From the NCBI GenBank assembly GCA_963575745.1, contig CAUYUJ010015750.1, forward strand, positions 67,501 through 131,500: DNA of 64,000 nt. Direction: 5' to 3'. Below are positions 20,968 through 31,386 of the stretch, piece after piece (the first letter of the stretch is position 1; every line of letters begins with the position of its first letter). The notes under the pieces are model-generated. The model ran no database searches. It was not told where the DNA came from and saw only the letters and a program-made list of their open reading frames with translations. The translations under genes were made by a program, and so were the position numbers. The stretch comes from Prorocentrum cordatum. Lineage: Eukaryota; Sar; Dinophyceae; Prorocentrales; Prorocentraceae.

Positions 20968-23900
20968 TCAACCTCGAGGTGCGCCTAGCCTCGCGATGGT
21001 TGCGGGGCGGGCGACCTGGCGACGAACTGCACTTAGCACAGCTCGACAAGCTGCGGCGGAGATGGGGTGGTCAGGCAAAGTACGGAGAGCATCGCGCAGG
21101 CATGGCGCATGGACACAAACAATGAGAGATTCACGGGGGGGGGGGGGGGGAAGAAGCCCGAGACGGGCGATGGGACAGGAGGGAAGAGGGCGCTGGACAG
21201 CGAGAGCGAGGGCACGACAGAAATGAAGACAACGCCAAGTATGGGAGAAACTGTGGGGCTCGGGGCACCCAAATATACACGGGTTCTGCTCTTGAAAGCG
21301 TGTTGACGTGATCCACCCACCAGAAAGCGTCTTAAGGATTGCAAAGGACCAGGCTGGGGGAAGGGAGGAGAGGGCGGCTCTCACATCGCCCCAAGGAACA
21401 GAGTCAATTTCGGCAGCTTTATCTGGAAACCAACGATATAGGCGCTTGCGAAAAAGAATACGGAGATTGTCAGGATAAACGTTAAGGAGAGCTTCTCGAT
21501 AGAGGATACGTTGGGGGTGAAGAGCGCGCGGGGGAAGATGAGGACGGGCTTGCTGGACATCCCGAAGAGCATGGATGGCCTGGCGGAACAGAGGGTGGAG
21601 ACGATGCCAGTCGGGGAAACCACTCGCTGCCGCCTCCAGGTTCAGGGCGAGCGCGGGTGCCTGCCAGAATTCAGGCTACGGGCGCCCAGAGATGGCGCGC
21701 ACAAGGGAATATTCCTCAGCGCAGGTTCTGTGGGGCATCCTCGAGATCGGTTCCCAACAGGTAAACGTGAAAAGCGCAGCCCGAATAAGTTGAACAGCAT
21801 TGAGGATCCACAAACTCGGGATTTTCGGACCGCCCCACTGGGCTAAGTTGCTCCACGATCCTTGGCTGAAACAGCAAAACGGGAGGCGAAAGACCGAGGC
21901 CAGCACGCTGTGCTCACGCTGGCGGAGCTCTCGCGGTAGAACCTGAAATTGGCCGACATAGGACAGCGTGGTGGCCGCCCGTACAGCATAAAGCGAGGCA
22001 GCTGTCGATGTCGGGGCTCCAGAGCGGCCGATGCTTTTCGAACGATCCAGGAATTTCTCGAACGGGCTCTTCCAGGAGGTCTCAGGAGTGACTCCAGGGC
22101 CGATCCACATCCCAAGATACTTCACCATCGGAACAACGTCGATCGAGGTCCACCTGGGGGTGAGGGAGGCGATGCGGGTCTCGCACATACGTTCGAGCTC
22201 ATCAGTGTAGGGGCCCGCCAGGGGCACCAGCTTGCATTTGGGAGCTTTGAGGGTGAGGTGGGCGAGCTTCTGGGCGTCCCCGAAAACGTCGGCGAGGAAA
22301 GGGAGGGACCCCAGGCTCCTAAGCACCGCTCCCACATCATCAGCACATGCGCGAGATACGCCGCGGTCGGCGTCCTCAATCAGCAGGCGGAACGAGCGCA
22401 TGAATGGGTCCATGCCCCAAGCGAAGAGGGAGCCACTGGCGGGGCAGCCTTGGATGATGCCACTGAGCACCTGAAAAAGCACGCTGGTGTGGCCACCGAT
22501 CGAGCCGACGCAGACGACGTCCTGGCACAGAAACCGAAGAAAGGCCATGAGCGGTCCAGGAAGGTTCAGGCGTTGCAAAACCATGAACAGCCAGTCCTGA
22601 GACAGAGAAGGAAACGCCTGCCCGAAATCAAAACATTTCAAACTCGGAAGCGACGTCATCGGCGAGGGCTGCATACTGAATACTCGGGCGAGGCCGTCGA
22701 GTTCGATAATGTTGTCCCCGAACTGGCGATGTGGTACGAAACCGTTTTGGGCGGGGTCAGTATAACGGGAGAGTGATTTCGTAAGCCCACGGATGCAGAA
22801 ACCAGCCAGAATCTTGTTGTCGCAGTTCTTAAGGCCCAGGGGGCGGGCATCTCCAACGGCGCGCATGATTCCACCTCCCAAACTGTCTCCTGGTTCCTCC
22901 CCTTTCGGAATGAACACCCCAGTGAGGAAGTTAAACCCGTACAAGAGCGAGTGGCCCTCCAGGACCCGCTGGAGGCTCTCGTACAAAATCTCTGCGCCGA
23001 GCGGAGCCTTCAGCCAGGCGCTGTAGGGCAGCAGGTCGGGGCCTGGCGCGCTGTGACACAGCCTGTGCAGGTATCGCTTGAAGGGGCCGAACGCCGGCGG
23101 CGACAGGGCGTCGGACGGCATCGCGAGGTCGAAGCGATCCAGAAAAGCAGCGGCCGCTTCACCGTCAAAAGTTTTGGCACGAAACACAGGGGCCCAATGA
23201 CTAGCCAGGGCGCCCAGGATTTGCCGGGGACGATTTTCAACATGTAACTCTCCAGGGGTCCGAACTCCAGCCAGAGGCATCGTTTTTTCCAAATGGGGCC
23301 CACAGACGGTCTCGTTTCCGTTGGCGAGCGGCACGCTGTCTCGCACGAAGCAGTCGGTTGGGGTTCATCACCGCACCGTTCTCCGCCTGGAGCTTGCGCT
23401 CGGCGGACTGCGCCACTGCCCAGTGGAGCTTATTCGAAAGCTGTGCGAACGCGGCGGGATCGGCGAGCGAGGGAGCGCGGGCGCGGTGGTCAAGCAGGAG
23501 GTGTTCACGACTAAGAGGATGAGAACGATGGAGGAGAAGAGCAAGATCCCAATCACGACGAAATACCGCCCTAGCCATCCCCCGCATCATGAGATACTTC
23601 GCTAGAACACTATTCGGACGTTTCAGAATGATAGTATTTCTGGCATGTTGAGCAGCAGCTTTCATAAGGGATTTGTAGTAGTCAAGACGAAGAGCTGGAG
23701 AGAGATGATCGACAGGAGCCGCCTCCCAAGCCGCCAGCAAAAACTGCCGATACTCGTTAGTCAGGAAGATCTCCCGCGGGATAGGACGCTCCGCAGGAGG
23801 GAGGGGAGGGCGCACCTGGATCGTTGCCGACACCGCAGCGTGATCCGATACCCTCGACGCGTGCAGAACCTCGGGATGCTCGACGACCTCGCCCCCAGTG

Positions 23901-24667
23901 GCGCACTGAGAAAGGACCCATCCAGGGGCCGAACAAAACAGTCTGTCGATATGGGTAAGGTTTCGCTGCGCGTGATGGTAGTGAGACGGGGCAGAAAGCT
24001 GAAACTCCACCATGCGGTCCAGGACGTTTTTCCAGGGCTGAGGGAGGGGAACGGGTTCAGGAAGGGAAGGGTCACGATCGCCTCGAACAGGGGCGGGGAC
24101 ATGGGAGGGGAGGTTGAGGTCCCCCGTCACGTACACAACACGGTTCAATGGGTCGTCGGCGGCCGCGTCAAGCTCCATGAGATCTGCTCCAGAACCGCCC
24201 TCTTCTCATCCGCAGACGGGCCGAAGTTGCGCGCATTGAAATGCGAAACCCAGGAGGTATCATTGGCAGCACTGATCTTTGTGTGTAATACTCGTCCAGG
24301 AACCAGGGGAACCGACATGGTAAGGGGGAGGGGGGAGCCTGTGCACTTCAGCCTGTCCTCAGAGTAGGAAAAGGTGGGGATCAACGTCAACACGCCACCA
24401 GCATTAGAGATGGAGTGGGGGGAGAACTCAGCAGAGAAGGGGAGATTGAGCTGGTGAAGCAGATCGGCGACATCTGCAGGGTGGCCGTGCGTCTCTTGAA
24501 TTGAGACCAGCGATCCAGCCCTAAGAAGAGAGCGCAGATACCTGACCTTTCGCAATCTGATTGCGTGGTCATGGTGGAAAAGGGCACGGGCATTCCAGGT
24601 CACAACCCTCACTGGCGTACAGGTCGGTGACGCGGCGGCGGTTCCTGTCAGCAGAACGTGAGCTTGG
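20968..24667 (-). pseudogene. LINE A2 ORF2: endonuclease plus reverse transcriptase, broken
   Basis: Downstream of ORF1, three minus-strand blocks make up one ORF2. (1) About 24620-24150: start of an AP-type (EEP) endonuclease (VVTWNARAL, then IQETHG). (2) 24178 to about 23290: rest of the endonuclease with GDLN, HIDRLF and SDHAAV. (3) About 23290-20968: RT with motif A CFDFGQAFPS, motif B GIIQGCPASGSLF, motif C CADD, then LGMWIGP and a C-terminal CIFGC...H...C zinc-like motif, ending in TGA at 20970. Breaks: frame changes near 24150-24178 and near 23290, and TAG at 21678-21676, after which the same frame stays open for 236 codons. An intact product would nick DNA and reverse-transcribe the element RNA. 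Longest copy in the window and sister to LINE A1. Sequencing error cannot be excluded for the single-base breaks. Confidence 0.92.
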
Positions 24668-25696
24668 CTAGGAACGCCACTCAGTCGGCTGCATGTTGCC
24701 GCAGATTGCAGCCATGACCGATGCCTCGATGTCGGTGCGCTCGATGCCCACGGCCGTGAGGTTGGCGATGGACCATTGCACCGCGGGAGGCGATGTCGTG
24801 GAAATCGGAGAGATCTTGAGCAGCGGGCGCCAGTTGCACGAGACCTCACGAGTGTCCACATCCTTGTAGAACTTCTTGTTGGGGTAGCGCTCACGCAGAA
24901 GCTGTACAGCTGCCTTGAGCGCAATCTCCTTCTTGACCGTGCATGAATTCTTGTCCGAACCCACGAAGATGGGCCCAGGCTCGTTCGTGACGCTGTTGGC
25001 CATGAAGCGGCGGAACTCCCCGTTGGGCAGCCGCATGTTGCCCAGGCATTGTTGAACTTCCCGAGCTGCATAGCTCGGGGTACCCGCCATCTGTAGCACG
25101 TACTTGGTGCCCGTCGGGTCGCCCTTAATCTCGTAATCGTCGCTGGAGATGTTGCACGAGGCGAGCCACTGGTCAAGGGCTGCTTCAGCACGAGCCATGG
25201 CGGTCTGAAGCTTGCACCTGATGGTGATGATCGTCGGATCGGTGGGGCGGTTGAAGGACTGGTCGACCGACTTGGGCGCAGGGGTGGCCGTGCGGTCGAG
25301 CTCGAGTGCAGAACGAACGTCGCGGATCTCAGCCTCCACCTTGTCCATGGGCGACCCCTGGGACTTCTGAACGTGCTCGAGTGTGGCCATCCGTCCTTCC
25401 ACAGACTTCGCGATGTTGCCACATGTGGCAGACAAAGAGGACGTAAGAGTGGAAAGGCTGCTTGACATGGAGGATTGAGCGGCTTGAACAGAAGCAGTGA
25501 GCTCATCACGCAGAGCAGCAATCGCATCCCTGAGCTGCACGTTCGTGAGGGCCGCGTCGTCACACACCTCAAAGCCGTCCTCGTCTGTCTTGGATCTTTT
25601 GGCCGGCTGTCCGCGCTCGGGGGTGGGAATGCCTGTCGATCCACCTGGCGACGGCTCGAAAGACGAGAATGGAGTGGATGGTCCTAAAGACGCCAT
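24668..25696 (-). CDS. LINE A2 ORF1 protein
   Basis: 342 codons from ATG at 25696; this is the first ATG after the spliced leader, leaving a 187-nt leader-to-start region. N-terminus is Ser/Pro-rich with a basic PAKRSK stretch. Residues about 45-130 (ALRDELTASVQ through VEAEIRDVRSALEL) have heptad-like spacing, probably a coiled coil. The C-terminal half ends with KKEIALKAAVQLL, FYKDVDTREVSCNWRPLLK, resembling the C-terminal domain of L1-type ORF1 RNA-binding proteins (inference from pattern). In LINEs, ORF1 trimers package element RNA. ORF2 follows directly in another frame. This frame is undamaged, unlike ORF2. Function assignment rests on position and architecture. Confidence 0.8.
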   Translation of the reverse strand: MASLGPSTPFSSFEPSPGGSTGIPTPERGQPAKRSKTDEDGFEVCDDAALTNVQLRDAIAALRDELTASVQAAQSSMSSSLSTLTSSLSATCGNIAKSVEGRMATLEHVQKSQGSPMDKVEAEIRDVRSALELDRTATPAPKSVDQSFNRPTDPTIITIRCKLQTAMARAEAALDQWLASCNISSDDYEIKGDPTGTKYVLQMAGTPSYAAREVQQCLGNMRLPNGEFRRFMANSVTNEPGPIFVGSDKNSCTVKKEIALKAAVQLLRERYPNKKFYKDVDTREVSCNWRPLLKISPISTTSPPAVQWSIANLTAVGIERTDIEASVMAAICGNMQPTEWRS

Positions 25697-25883
25697 CTTC
25701 GCCGCGGGCACAGAATCTGTGAAGCGGTTCCCAAAAGAGGCGTGGCAGGGCCAAGGGAACTGGGCCGTGGAGCGATCTTGCCGCGGGCGCTGTGCCCCAA
25801 GCTGCTCGAGAGAGCAGGCTACGGACGGGCTCCGACCTAATCACTGGTTCTCGGGCGTCTATAGCCCTTCACAGCGTTTAAGT

Positions 25884-25905
25884 CTTGAGCCAAAATGGCT
25901 ACGGT
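25884..25905 (-). other. Dinoflagellate spliced-leader sequence at the 5' end of LINE A2
   Basis: On the minus strand this reads A, then CCGTAGCCATTTTGGCTCAA, then G: all 22 positions of the dinoflagellate SL consensus (first base D = A). It is directed into ORF1 and directly touches the (CTC)n tract at 25906. It is a copied mRNA leader rather than an SL RNA gene: no 5' splice donor or SL RNA body follows, and the next bases (ACTTAAACGC) run into the LINE 5' UTR. Confidence 0.95.
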
Positions 25906-25950
25906 CCTCCTCCTCCTCCTCCTCCTCCTCCTCCTCCTCCTCCTCCTCCT
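25906..25950. repeat. (CTC)n microsatellite at the 5' end of LINE A2
   Basis: Perfect 45-bp TCC/CTC run directly joined to the spliced leader. Confidence 0.97.
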
Positions 25951-26041
25951 ATGTTGGAGGCCGCGTTAAGTACACCTGGCAGACAGACAATGAAGATATA
26001 ACCTCATGTGGTGCACGGTCGACGACGAACAGGCTGGATAT

Positions 26042-26048
<7 letters not shown>

Positions 26049-26082
<34 letters not shown>
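26049..26082. repeat. (TA)n microsatellite
   Basis: Uninterrupted TA run. Confidence 0.97.
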
Positions 26083-26086
<4 letters not shown>

Positions 26087-26199
26087 CAAACATTATGAAC
26101 GACACGCGAACAACGAGGAGCGAGCAGTATTGAAATGTGCATTGCTCTTGTTGGTAAGTGCTCACTGCATCATGTTAGCCAGCGTGGGCTGCAATCAGT

Positions 26200-26400
26200 G
26201 TGGTGCAGCGTAGGTGGAGCAATCCATCAAGCTGCGCAATCCGTGTGGTGCAAAGCAGTGTAGAACAACGAACAGCAATGCAAAGCAGTGCGAAGCAACG
26301 CCATGCAATGAACAGCCGTGCAGAGCAGTACAGAGCAGCGCAACGCAGCGCAACGCAATGCCCCGCAACGCAACGCATTGGGAAGCACTGCGCCAGGAGG
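26200..26400. repeat. GCAACGCAAT-type degenerate array
   Basis: Tandem 5- and 10-mers such as GCAGT, GCAACGCAAT and GCAATGCAAA. Related runs are at 39800-39870 and 40105-40150. Confidence 0.8.
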
Positions 26401-26910
26401 GGGGAGGGGCACGGGAGGGGCAACGCGGGGTGGTGCAGCGGGGCGGCGGCAGCGGACGAGAAGGGGGGCCGCTGGGCCCGCAGACGGGCCCTTTTCTCTT
26501 AGGAGGCATGCGGCGGCAGCGGGCGAGACCGGGGCCGCCAGTCCCCGAGAACGGGCCAGGTTCCTTAGGAGAGGACTAAGAAAACCGAAGTGCAGGCACT
26601 GCTTGGGGGAATCATTGTCGGTCCTACCTCACCTGTGTTCCTTGGAACTCTCCATTGGAGTGCCACCCTGGGGCTCGCACCCTGTTTCTGGTCAGGGGAA
26701 TATGTCCACTAAACTGTGTTGGGTTCCTGTGCTGCAGCAACGATTCCCGCCGTAGATTGCCTCGCAATCCCACCAGCCCTTTAGGGCGTAGGTGGTCTAG
26801 AGAGTTTCCTCTGCCAACCCCCTTCTTCCCCTTCGGGGAGGGGTTTACCCCTCCCCTTACCCCTCCCCACTGACCTGGACGGGGCGTTCCGCGACGCGTT
26901 GGGACGTCCA

Positions 26911-27840
26911 AGATGGCCCAAGACAGCTCCAATAGCGAAAAGGCGAGAAAACACAAAACATTGATTTTACCTAGGTTTTGGAAGGATTTTGGCCTCTTGG
27001 GGGGGCCCAAGAGGCGGCTCGAGGCACTCTGGAAGGGCGAGGCTAATTGAGGCTACCCCCTTCTTTGATAGATCTCATCCAACATAGCCCAAAGAGCGCC
27101 CCGAAGGCTCCCAAGAGCGCCCCAAGAGCGCCCCAAGAGGGCCCCAAGAGACCCCAAGAGGCCCCCAAGAAGCCTCCAAGAGGCTGCCAAGAGACCCCCA
27201 AGAGGCTCCAAGAGAGTGCAAGATGGCCCAAGACGGCTCCAAGAGCGAAAAGGCGAGAAATCAACAAACATTGATTTTACTTAGGTTTTGGAAGGATTTT
27301 GGCCTCTTGGGGGGCCCAAGAGGCGACTCGAGGCACTCTAGAGGGACAACGCTAATTGGGGACCCCCTCTTCTTTGATCGATCTCCTCCAAGATGGCCCC
27401 AAGAACGCCCCGAAGGCTCCCAAGAGCGCCCCAAGAGCGCCCCAAGAGCGCCCCAAGAGGCCCCAAGAGGCGCCCAAGAGGCCTCCAAAAGGCTCCCAAG
27501 AGACCCCCAAGAGGCCCAAGAGGCTCCCAAGACGGCCCAAGACGGCTCCAAGAGCGAAAAGGCGAGAAAGCAAAAAACATTGATTTTACTTAGGTTTTGG
27601 AAGGATTTTGGCCTCAAGAAGGGCCCAAGAAGCGATTCGAGGCACTCTAGAGGGGCAGCGCTAATTGGGGACCCCCCCTTCTTTGATAGATCTCCTCCAA
27701 GATGGCCCCAAGAGCGCCTCGAAGGCTCCCAAGAGCGCCCCAAGAGCGCCCCAAGAGGGCCCCAAGAGGCCCCAAGAGGCCCCCAAGAGGCCTCCAAGAG
27801 GCCCCCAAGAGACCCCCAAGAGGCCACAAGAGGCTCCCCG
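26911..27840. repeat. 310-bp unit, three tandem copies
   Basis: Equivalent positions (GGCCCAAGACRGCTCCAA) fall at 26911, 27221 and 27531, exactly 310 bp apart. After about 27840 the third copy diverges. Confidence 0.85.
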
Positions 27841-27914
27841 AGATACGCAAGAGGCCCCCGGGACCGCCAAGAGGCCCCAAAGACGGCCCAAGAGGCCCCC
27901 AAGCTCGCCATTGT

Positions 27915-28125
27915 CCTCCTCCTCCTCTTTTTCTTCCTCCTCCCTCCTCCCCTCCTCCTCCTCCTTCTCCTCCTCCTTCTCCTTTTCCTCCTTCTCCTTT
28001 TCCTCCTTCTCGTCCTCCTCGTCCTCGCAGTCCTCCATCTCCTCCTCCTTATCTTCCTCCTCCTCCTCCTCCCCCTCCTCCTCCTGCTCCTCCTCCTGCT
28101 CCTCATCTTCCTCCTCCTACTCCGA
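27915..28125. repeat. (CTC)n/(TCC)n tract
   Basis: Pyrimidine-rich tract with TTC, GTC and ATC interruptions inside the composite element. Confidence 0.9.
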
Positions 28126-28284
28126 CGACGACGGCTCCTCCTACATCCTCCCCCTCTTGGGGTATATGGCGGCTCACCCCGCCCTTTGTTCTTCTGCATG
28201 CTCCCCCGCTTCCCTCATAACCTCCACTCCCCTGGGACTCATTTCTGGACGGGCTGGTGGGGATACGCGAAGCGTCTAGAATTT

Positions 28285-28940
28285 AGTCAGGGATCGCGCT
28301 CGCGCCCAAGACACCCTAACACGTTTCTCAAGGATGGCGCTCTCGCTTTGGACTTCCTGACACTCTACTCACGCGCCCAAGACTCGCGCTCTCGCGCGAG
28401 ACACCCTTACAATTTACTCAGGAATCGTGTTCTCGTTTGAACTTCTCCGCAAAAGCGCGCAATTCGCCCCAATGCCCCTGCCCGTCCGCTAAGGCCCGCC
28501 CGCCCGTGACGTCCGACCGTCCGATCCAGGGCCCGCCCGCTCGCCAGTTCAGGAAGGCCGCCCGCCCGCTTCGACGATCCCGCTCGGCTCGCCCCTCGGG
28601 GTCCGTCCGCCCGATCCGCCCGTCAGGGTCCGCCCGCCCGACCCTCTCGGCAGGGTCCGCCCGCCCGACCCGCCCGGCACGATCCACGCCTGGAAGCCCG
28701 CCCGCCCGCTGGAATGTTTGCAAAGCGTGCCGCGGCGACGGCCCCGGCGACACGCCATGCCATGCGAACGGCTGGCGTATCGCTCCGCTCCGCAGGGCGG
28801 GCGGCTCGGAAAAGCTCGGGACGTTGACGCTGGAGCGACGCCGGCCAAGAAGAACCCGACTGTAGAGTCCCGCCCGCGCAGCCCGACCATCAGGGTCCGC
28901 CGGCGCTGCTCGCCCGTTCGGGTCCACCTGGCAGCTCTCG
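28285..28940. repeat. CGCGCTCTCGC / CCCGCCCG repeat, copy 2
   Basis: Same organisation as 20250-20800: CGCGCTCGCGCCC and CTCGCGCTCTCGCGCGAGAC units, then ACCCGCCCG-rich minisatellite. No gene. Confidence 0.6.
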
Positions 28941-29064
28941 CACTGTGTGTCTCCCCCTCCTCCTGCTAAGTCGTTTTCCTCAATACTCACATCTCCCCCT
29001 TTTCTTCCGTCTTTCCGGAGGAGGGAGGCGGCAGAGGAGGGCCAAGCACCTGGAGGGCCTCTGA

Positions 29065-29160
29065 CCTGATTTTTTAGGTCGAGTGGATTTGTCCTAGAAC
29101 ATATTAGGACGACCTAAGATATACTAGGTCCGACCTAAAATTTTAGGTCGCGACGGCGTG
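29065..29160. repeat. AT-rich CCTAGAA/TTAGG palindromic repeat, copy 1
   Basis: Alternating TTAGGTC and GACCTAA words around CCTAGAACATATTAGG. Related to 40510-40600 (CCTAGAACATGTTAGG). Self-complementary throughout and flanked by GC-rich DNA. Confidence 0.65.
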
Positions 29161-29196
29161 CCGTCGGGCGACGGTCCACGAGCTGGCTACGGGGGA

Positions 29197-30225
29197 AGGA
29201 TGGAAAGGAGGAGGAGGAGGAGGAGGAGGAGGAGGAGGCAGAGGAGGAGGAGGAGGAGGAGGAGGAGGAGAAGGAGGAGGAGAAACAGGAGGAGGAGGAC
29301 GAGGAAGACGAGGAGGAGGAGGACGAGGAGGAGGAGGAGGAGGACCAGGAGGAGGAGGAGGAGGAGGAGGACGACCACGACGTCGCCGTCGCCGTCGCAG
29401 CCGCTGTCGTTTCGTCGTCGTCTTTATCGTCCGCGGTTCGTCGTTTCCGTCCTCCTCCTCCTCCTCCCTCCTCCGTCCACCTCCTCCTCCCTCCTCCCCC
29501 CCCCCCTCCTCCTCCTCCCTCCTCCTCCTCCTCCCTCCTCCTCCTCCTCTCTTCCTCCTTCCTCCCCTCCTCCTCCTCTCTGTTTCTTCTTCTCTTTTCT
29601 TTCTCCCCTCCCTCCTCGCTCCTCCTCTCCTCCTCCTCTCCTCCTCATTCTCTCCTTTTCCTCCTCATGTTTCCTCCTTCTCCTCTCTCCTCCTGTTTTC
29701 TCCTCCTTCCTCCTCCTCCTCCTCATCCTCCTCCTCCACCTCCTCCTCCTCTCTCTTGGCCCTCTCCTCCTCTACCACCACCTCCCCTCCTCCTCCTCCT
29801 CCTCCTCCTCCTTCTCCTCCTCCTGTTTATCCTCCTCCTCCTGTTTCTAACTTCCTCTTCCTGTTTCTCCTCCATCCTCCTCCTCCTCCTCCTCCTTTTC
29901 CTCCCCCTCCTCATCTCCCTCTCCTCCTCCTGCTCCTCCTGCCTCCTCCTCCATCCTCCTCCTCCTCCCCCTCCTCCTCCTCATGTTTCTCTCCTCCTCG
30001 CTCCTCCTCCTCCTCCCTCCTCCTCCTCTTCATCCTCATCTCATCCTCCTCCTCTCTTCTTCCTCCTCCTCCTCCTCCGCCCCCCTGTTTCTCCTCCTCC
30101 TCCCTCCTCCTCCTCCTCTTCCTCTCCTTCGCCTCCTCCTCCTCCTCCTCATCAATCACCTTCCCATTAACCATCACCATCACCATCACCATTCACCATC
30201 ACCACCATCATCATCATCTCATCAA

Positions 30226-30256
<31 letters not shown>

Positions 30257-30286
30257 CCATCATCATCATCAGCAGCATCGTCATCG

Positions 30287-30352
<66 letters not shown>

Positions 30353-31090
30353 GCATCAGCATCATCATCATCATCATCATCATCAGCAACATCAGCAGCA
30401 GCATCATCATCAACATCATCATCCTGTTTCTCCTCCTCCTCATCCTGTTTCTCCTCCTCCTCCTCCTCCTTCTCCTCCTCCTCCTCCTAGTCCTGCTTTT
30501 CCTCCTCCCCCTCCTCCTCCTTCTGATTATCCTCCTCTTCCTCTTCCTCATCATCCTCCTCATCTTCATCCTCATCCTCATTCTCCCGTTTCCCTTCCTC
30601 CTCCTCCCCCTCCTCCTCCTCCTCTCCTCCTCCTCCTCCTCCTCATCCATCATCCTCATCCTCATCCGCCCCTTCCTGTTTTCTCCTCCTCCTCCTCCTC
30701 CTCCTCCCTCTTCCCCCTCCTTTTCCTCCCTCCACCTCCTCCTCCTCCTCCTCCTCCTCCTCCTCTTTCTCTTGTTTCTCCCCCTACCCATCATCATCAG
30801 CAGTCGCCCCCTCCTCCTCATCCTCCTCATCCTCATCCTGTTTTTCCTCCTCCTCATCCTCCTCATGCCTCCTCATCAGCATCATCATCATCAGCCTCCT
30901 CCTCCTCCTGTTTCTCCTCCTCCTCCTCGTTCTCATCCTCCTCCTCCTCCTCCTCTCCCTTCTCCTCCTCCTCCTCCTTCTCCTCCTGTTTCTCCTCCTC
31001 CTCCTCCTTCTCTTCCTCCTCCTCCTCCTTCTCCTCCTCCTCCTCCTCCCCCTCTCCTCCTCCGCCTCCTCCTCCTTCTCCTCCCCCTGA
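29197..31090. repeat. 1.9-kb trinucleotide block with polarity switch
   Basis: GGA on the plus strand (29197-29380) changes across a CGT-rich bridge to TCC/CTC (29450-30150). It then changes to ATC/CAT (30165-30425) and back to TCC/CTC with ATC insertions (30425-31085). Apparent long frames are Ser/Pro/Leu/Ile or Arg/Glu runs. Confidence 0.97.
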
Positions 31091-31386
31091 ACGGGGACGA
31101 TGACAATGAGATGCGGACAGCGAGGACGATGCTGTCGGCGAGGTGGGCGATACGGAATGAACGATGCGGATGAGTGTGGTTACGACGGTGATGGTGTGCG
31201 TGCTGGTTATGGTGATAAGGATGGCGTTGATGACGATGATGATGGAAATGATTGTAAGGTTTGTGATGTGGTGGTTGATGGTGATACGGATTGGGTAGGG
31301 TTTCCCGCCGCAATCTTATCTGCGCCACTCGTCGTGGCCGTCATGACACTGCTCACAGTATCTGATGTATGAAAGCGACAGGCTGT

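Larger units (their letters stand above)
26767..28264. mobile_element. Composite TIR-like element, copy 2, with internal triplication
   Basis: Left end ATCCCACCAGCCC (26767-26779) and right end GGGCTGGTGGGGAT (28251-28264) match the ends of copy 1 at 855-1401. The interior starts with the same C/T-rich segment ending CTGACCTGGAC (about 26880). It then has a 310-bp unit in three tandem copies starting at 26911, 27221 and 27531. Each unit holds GCCCAAGACGGCTCCAAGAG, CATTGATTTTAC, TTTTGGAAGGATTTTGGCCTC, CTTTGAT(A/C)GATCTC and a CCCAAGAGGC minisatellite. A (CTC)n tract (27915-28125) precedes the right end. No transposase is encoded. Confidence 0.55.

Noticed and set aside
25884-25905. Spliced-leader RNA gene.
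   Set aside because: Bases after the leader are LINE 5' UTR. No GT donor, Sm-like site or SL RNA body, and no tandem SL or 5S unit nearby.
27223-28440. 405-codon plus-strand frame at 27.2-28.4 kb.
   Set aside because: It reads through the 310-bp triplication and a CTC tract (Pro/Lys/Arg then Leu runs). The repeat structure, not selection, keeps it open.
29179-29186. GGCTACGG near 29180 as another spliced-leader relic (inverse orientation).
   Set aside because: Only eight bases match; the rest of the leader is absent and no frame follows.
29158-31173. Long Ser/Pro/Leu/Ile frames at 29-31 kb.
   Set aside because: Pure translation of trinucleotide repeats.
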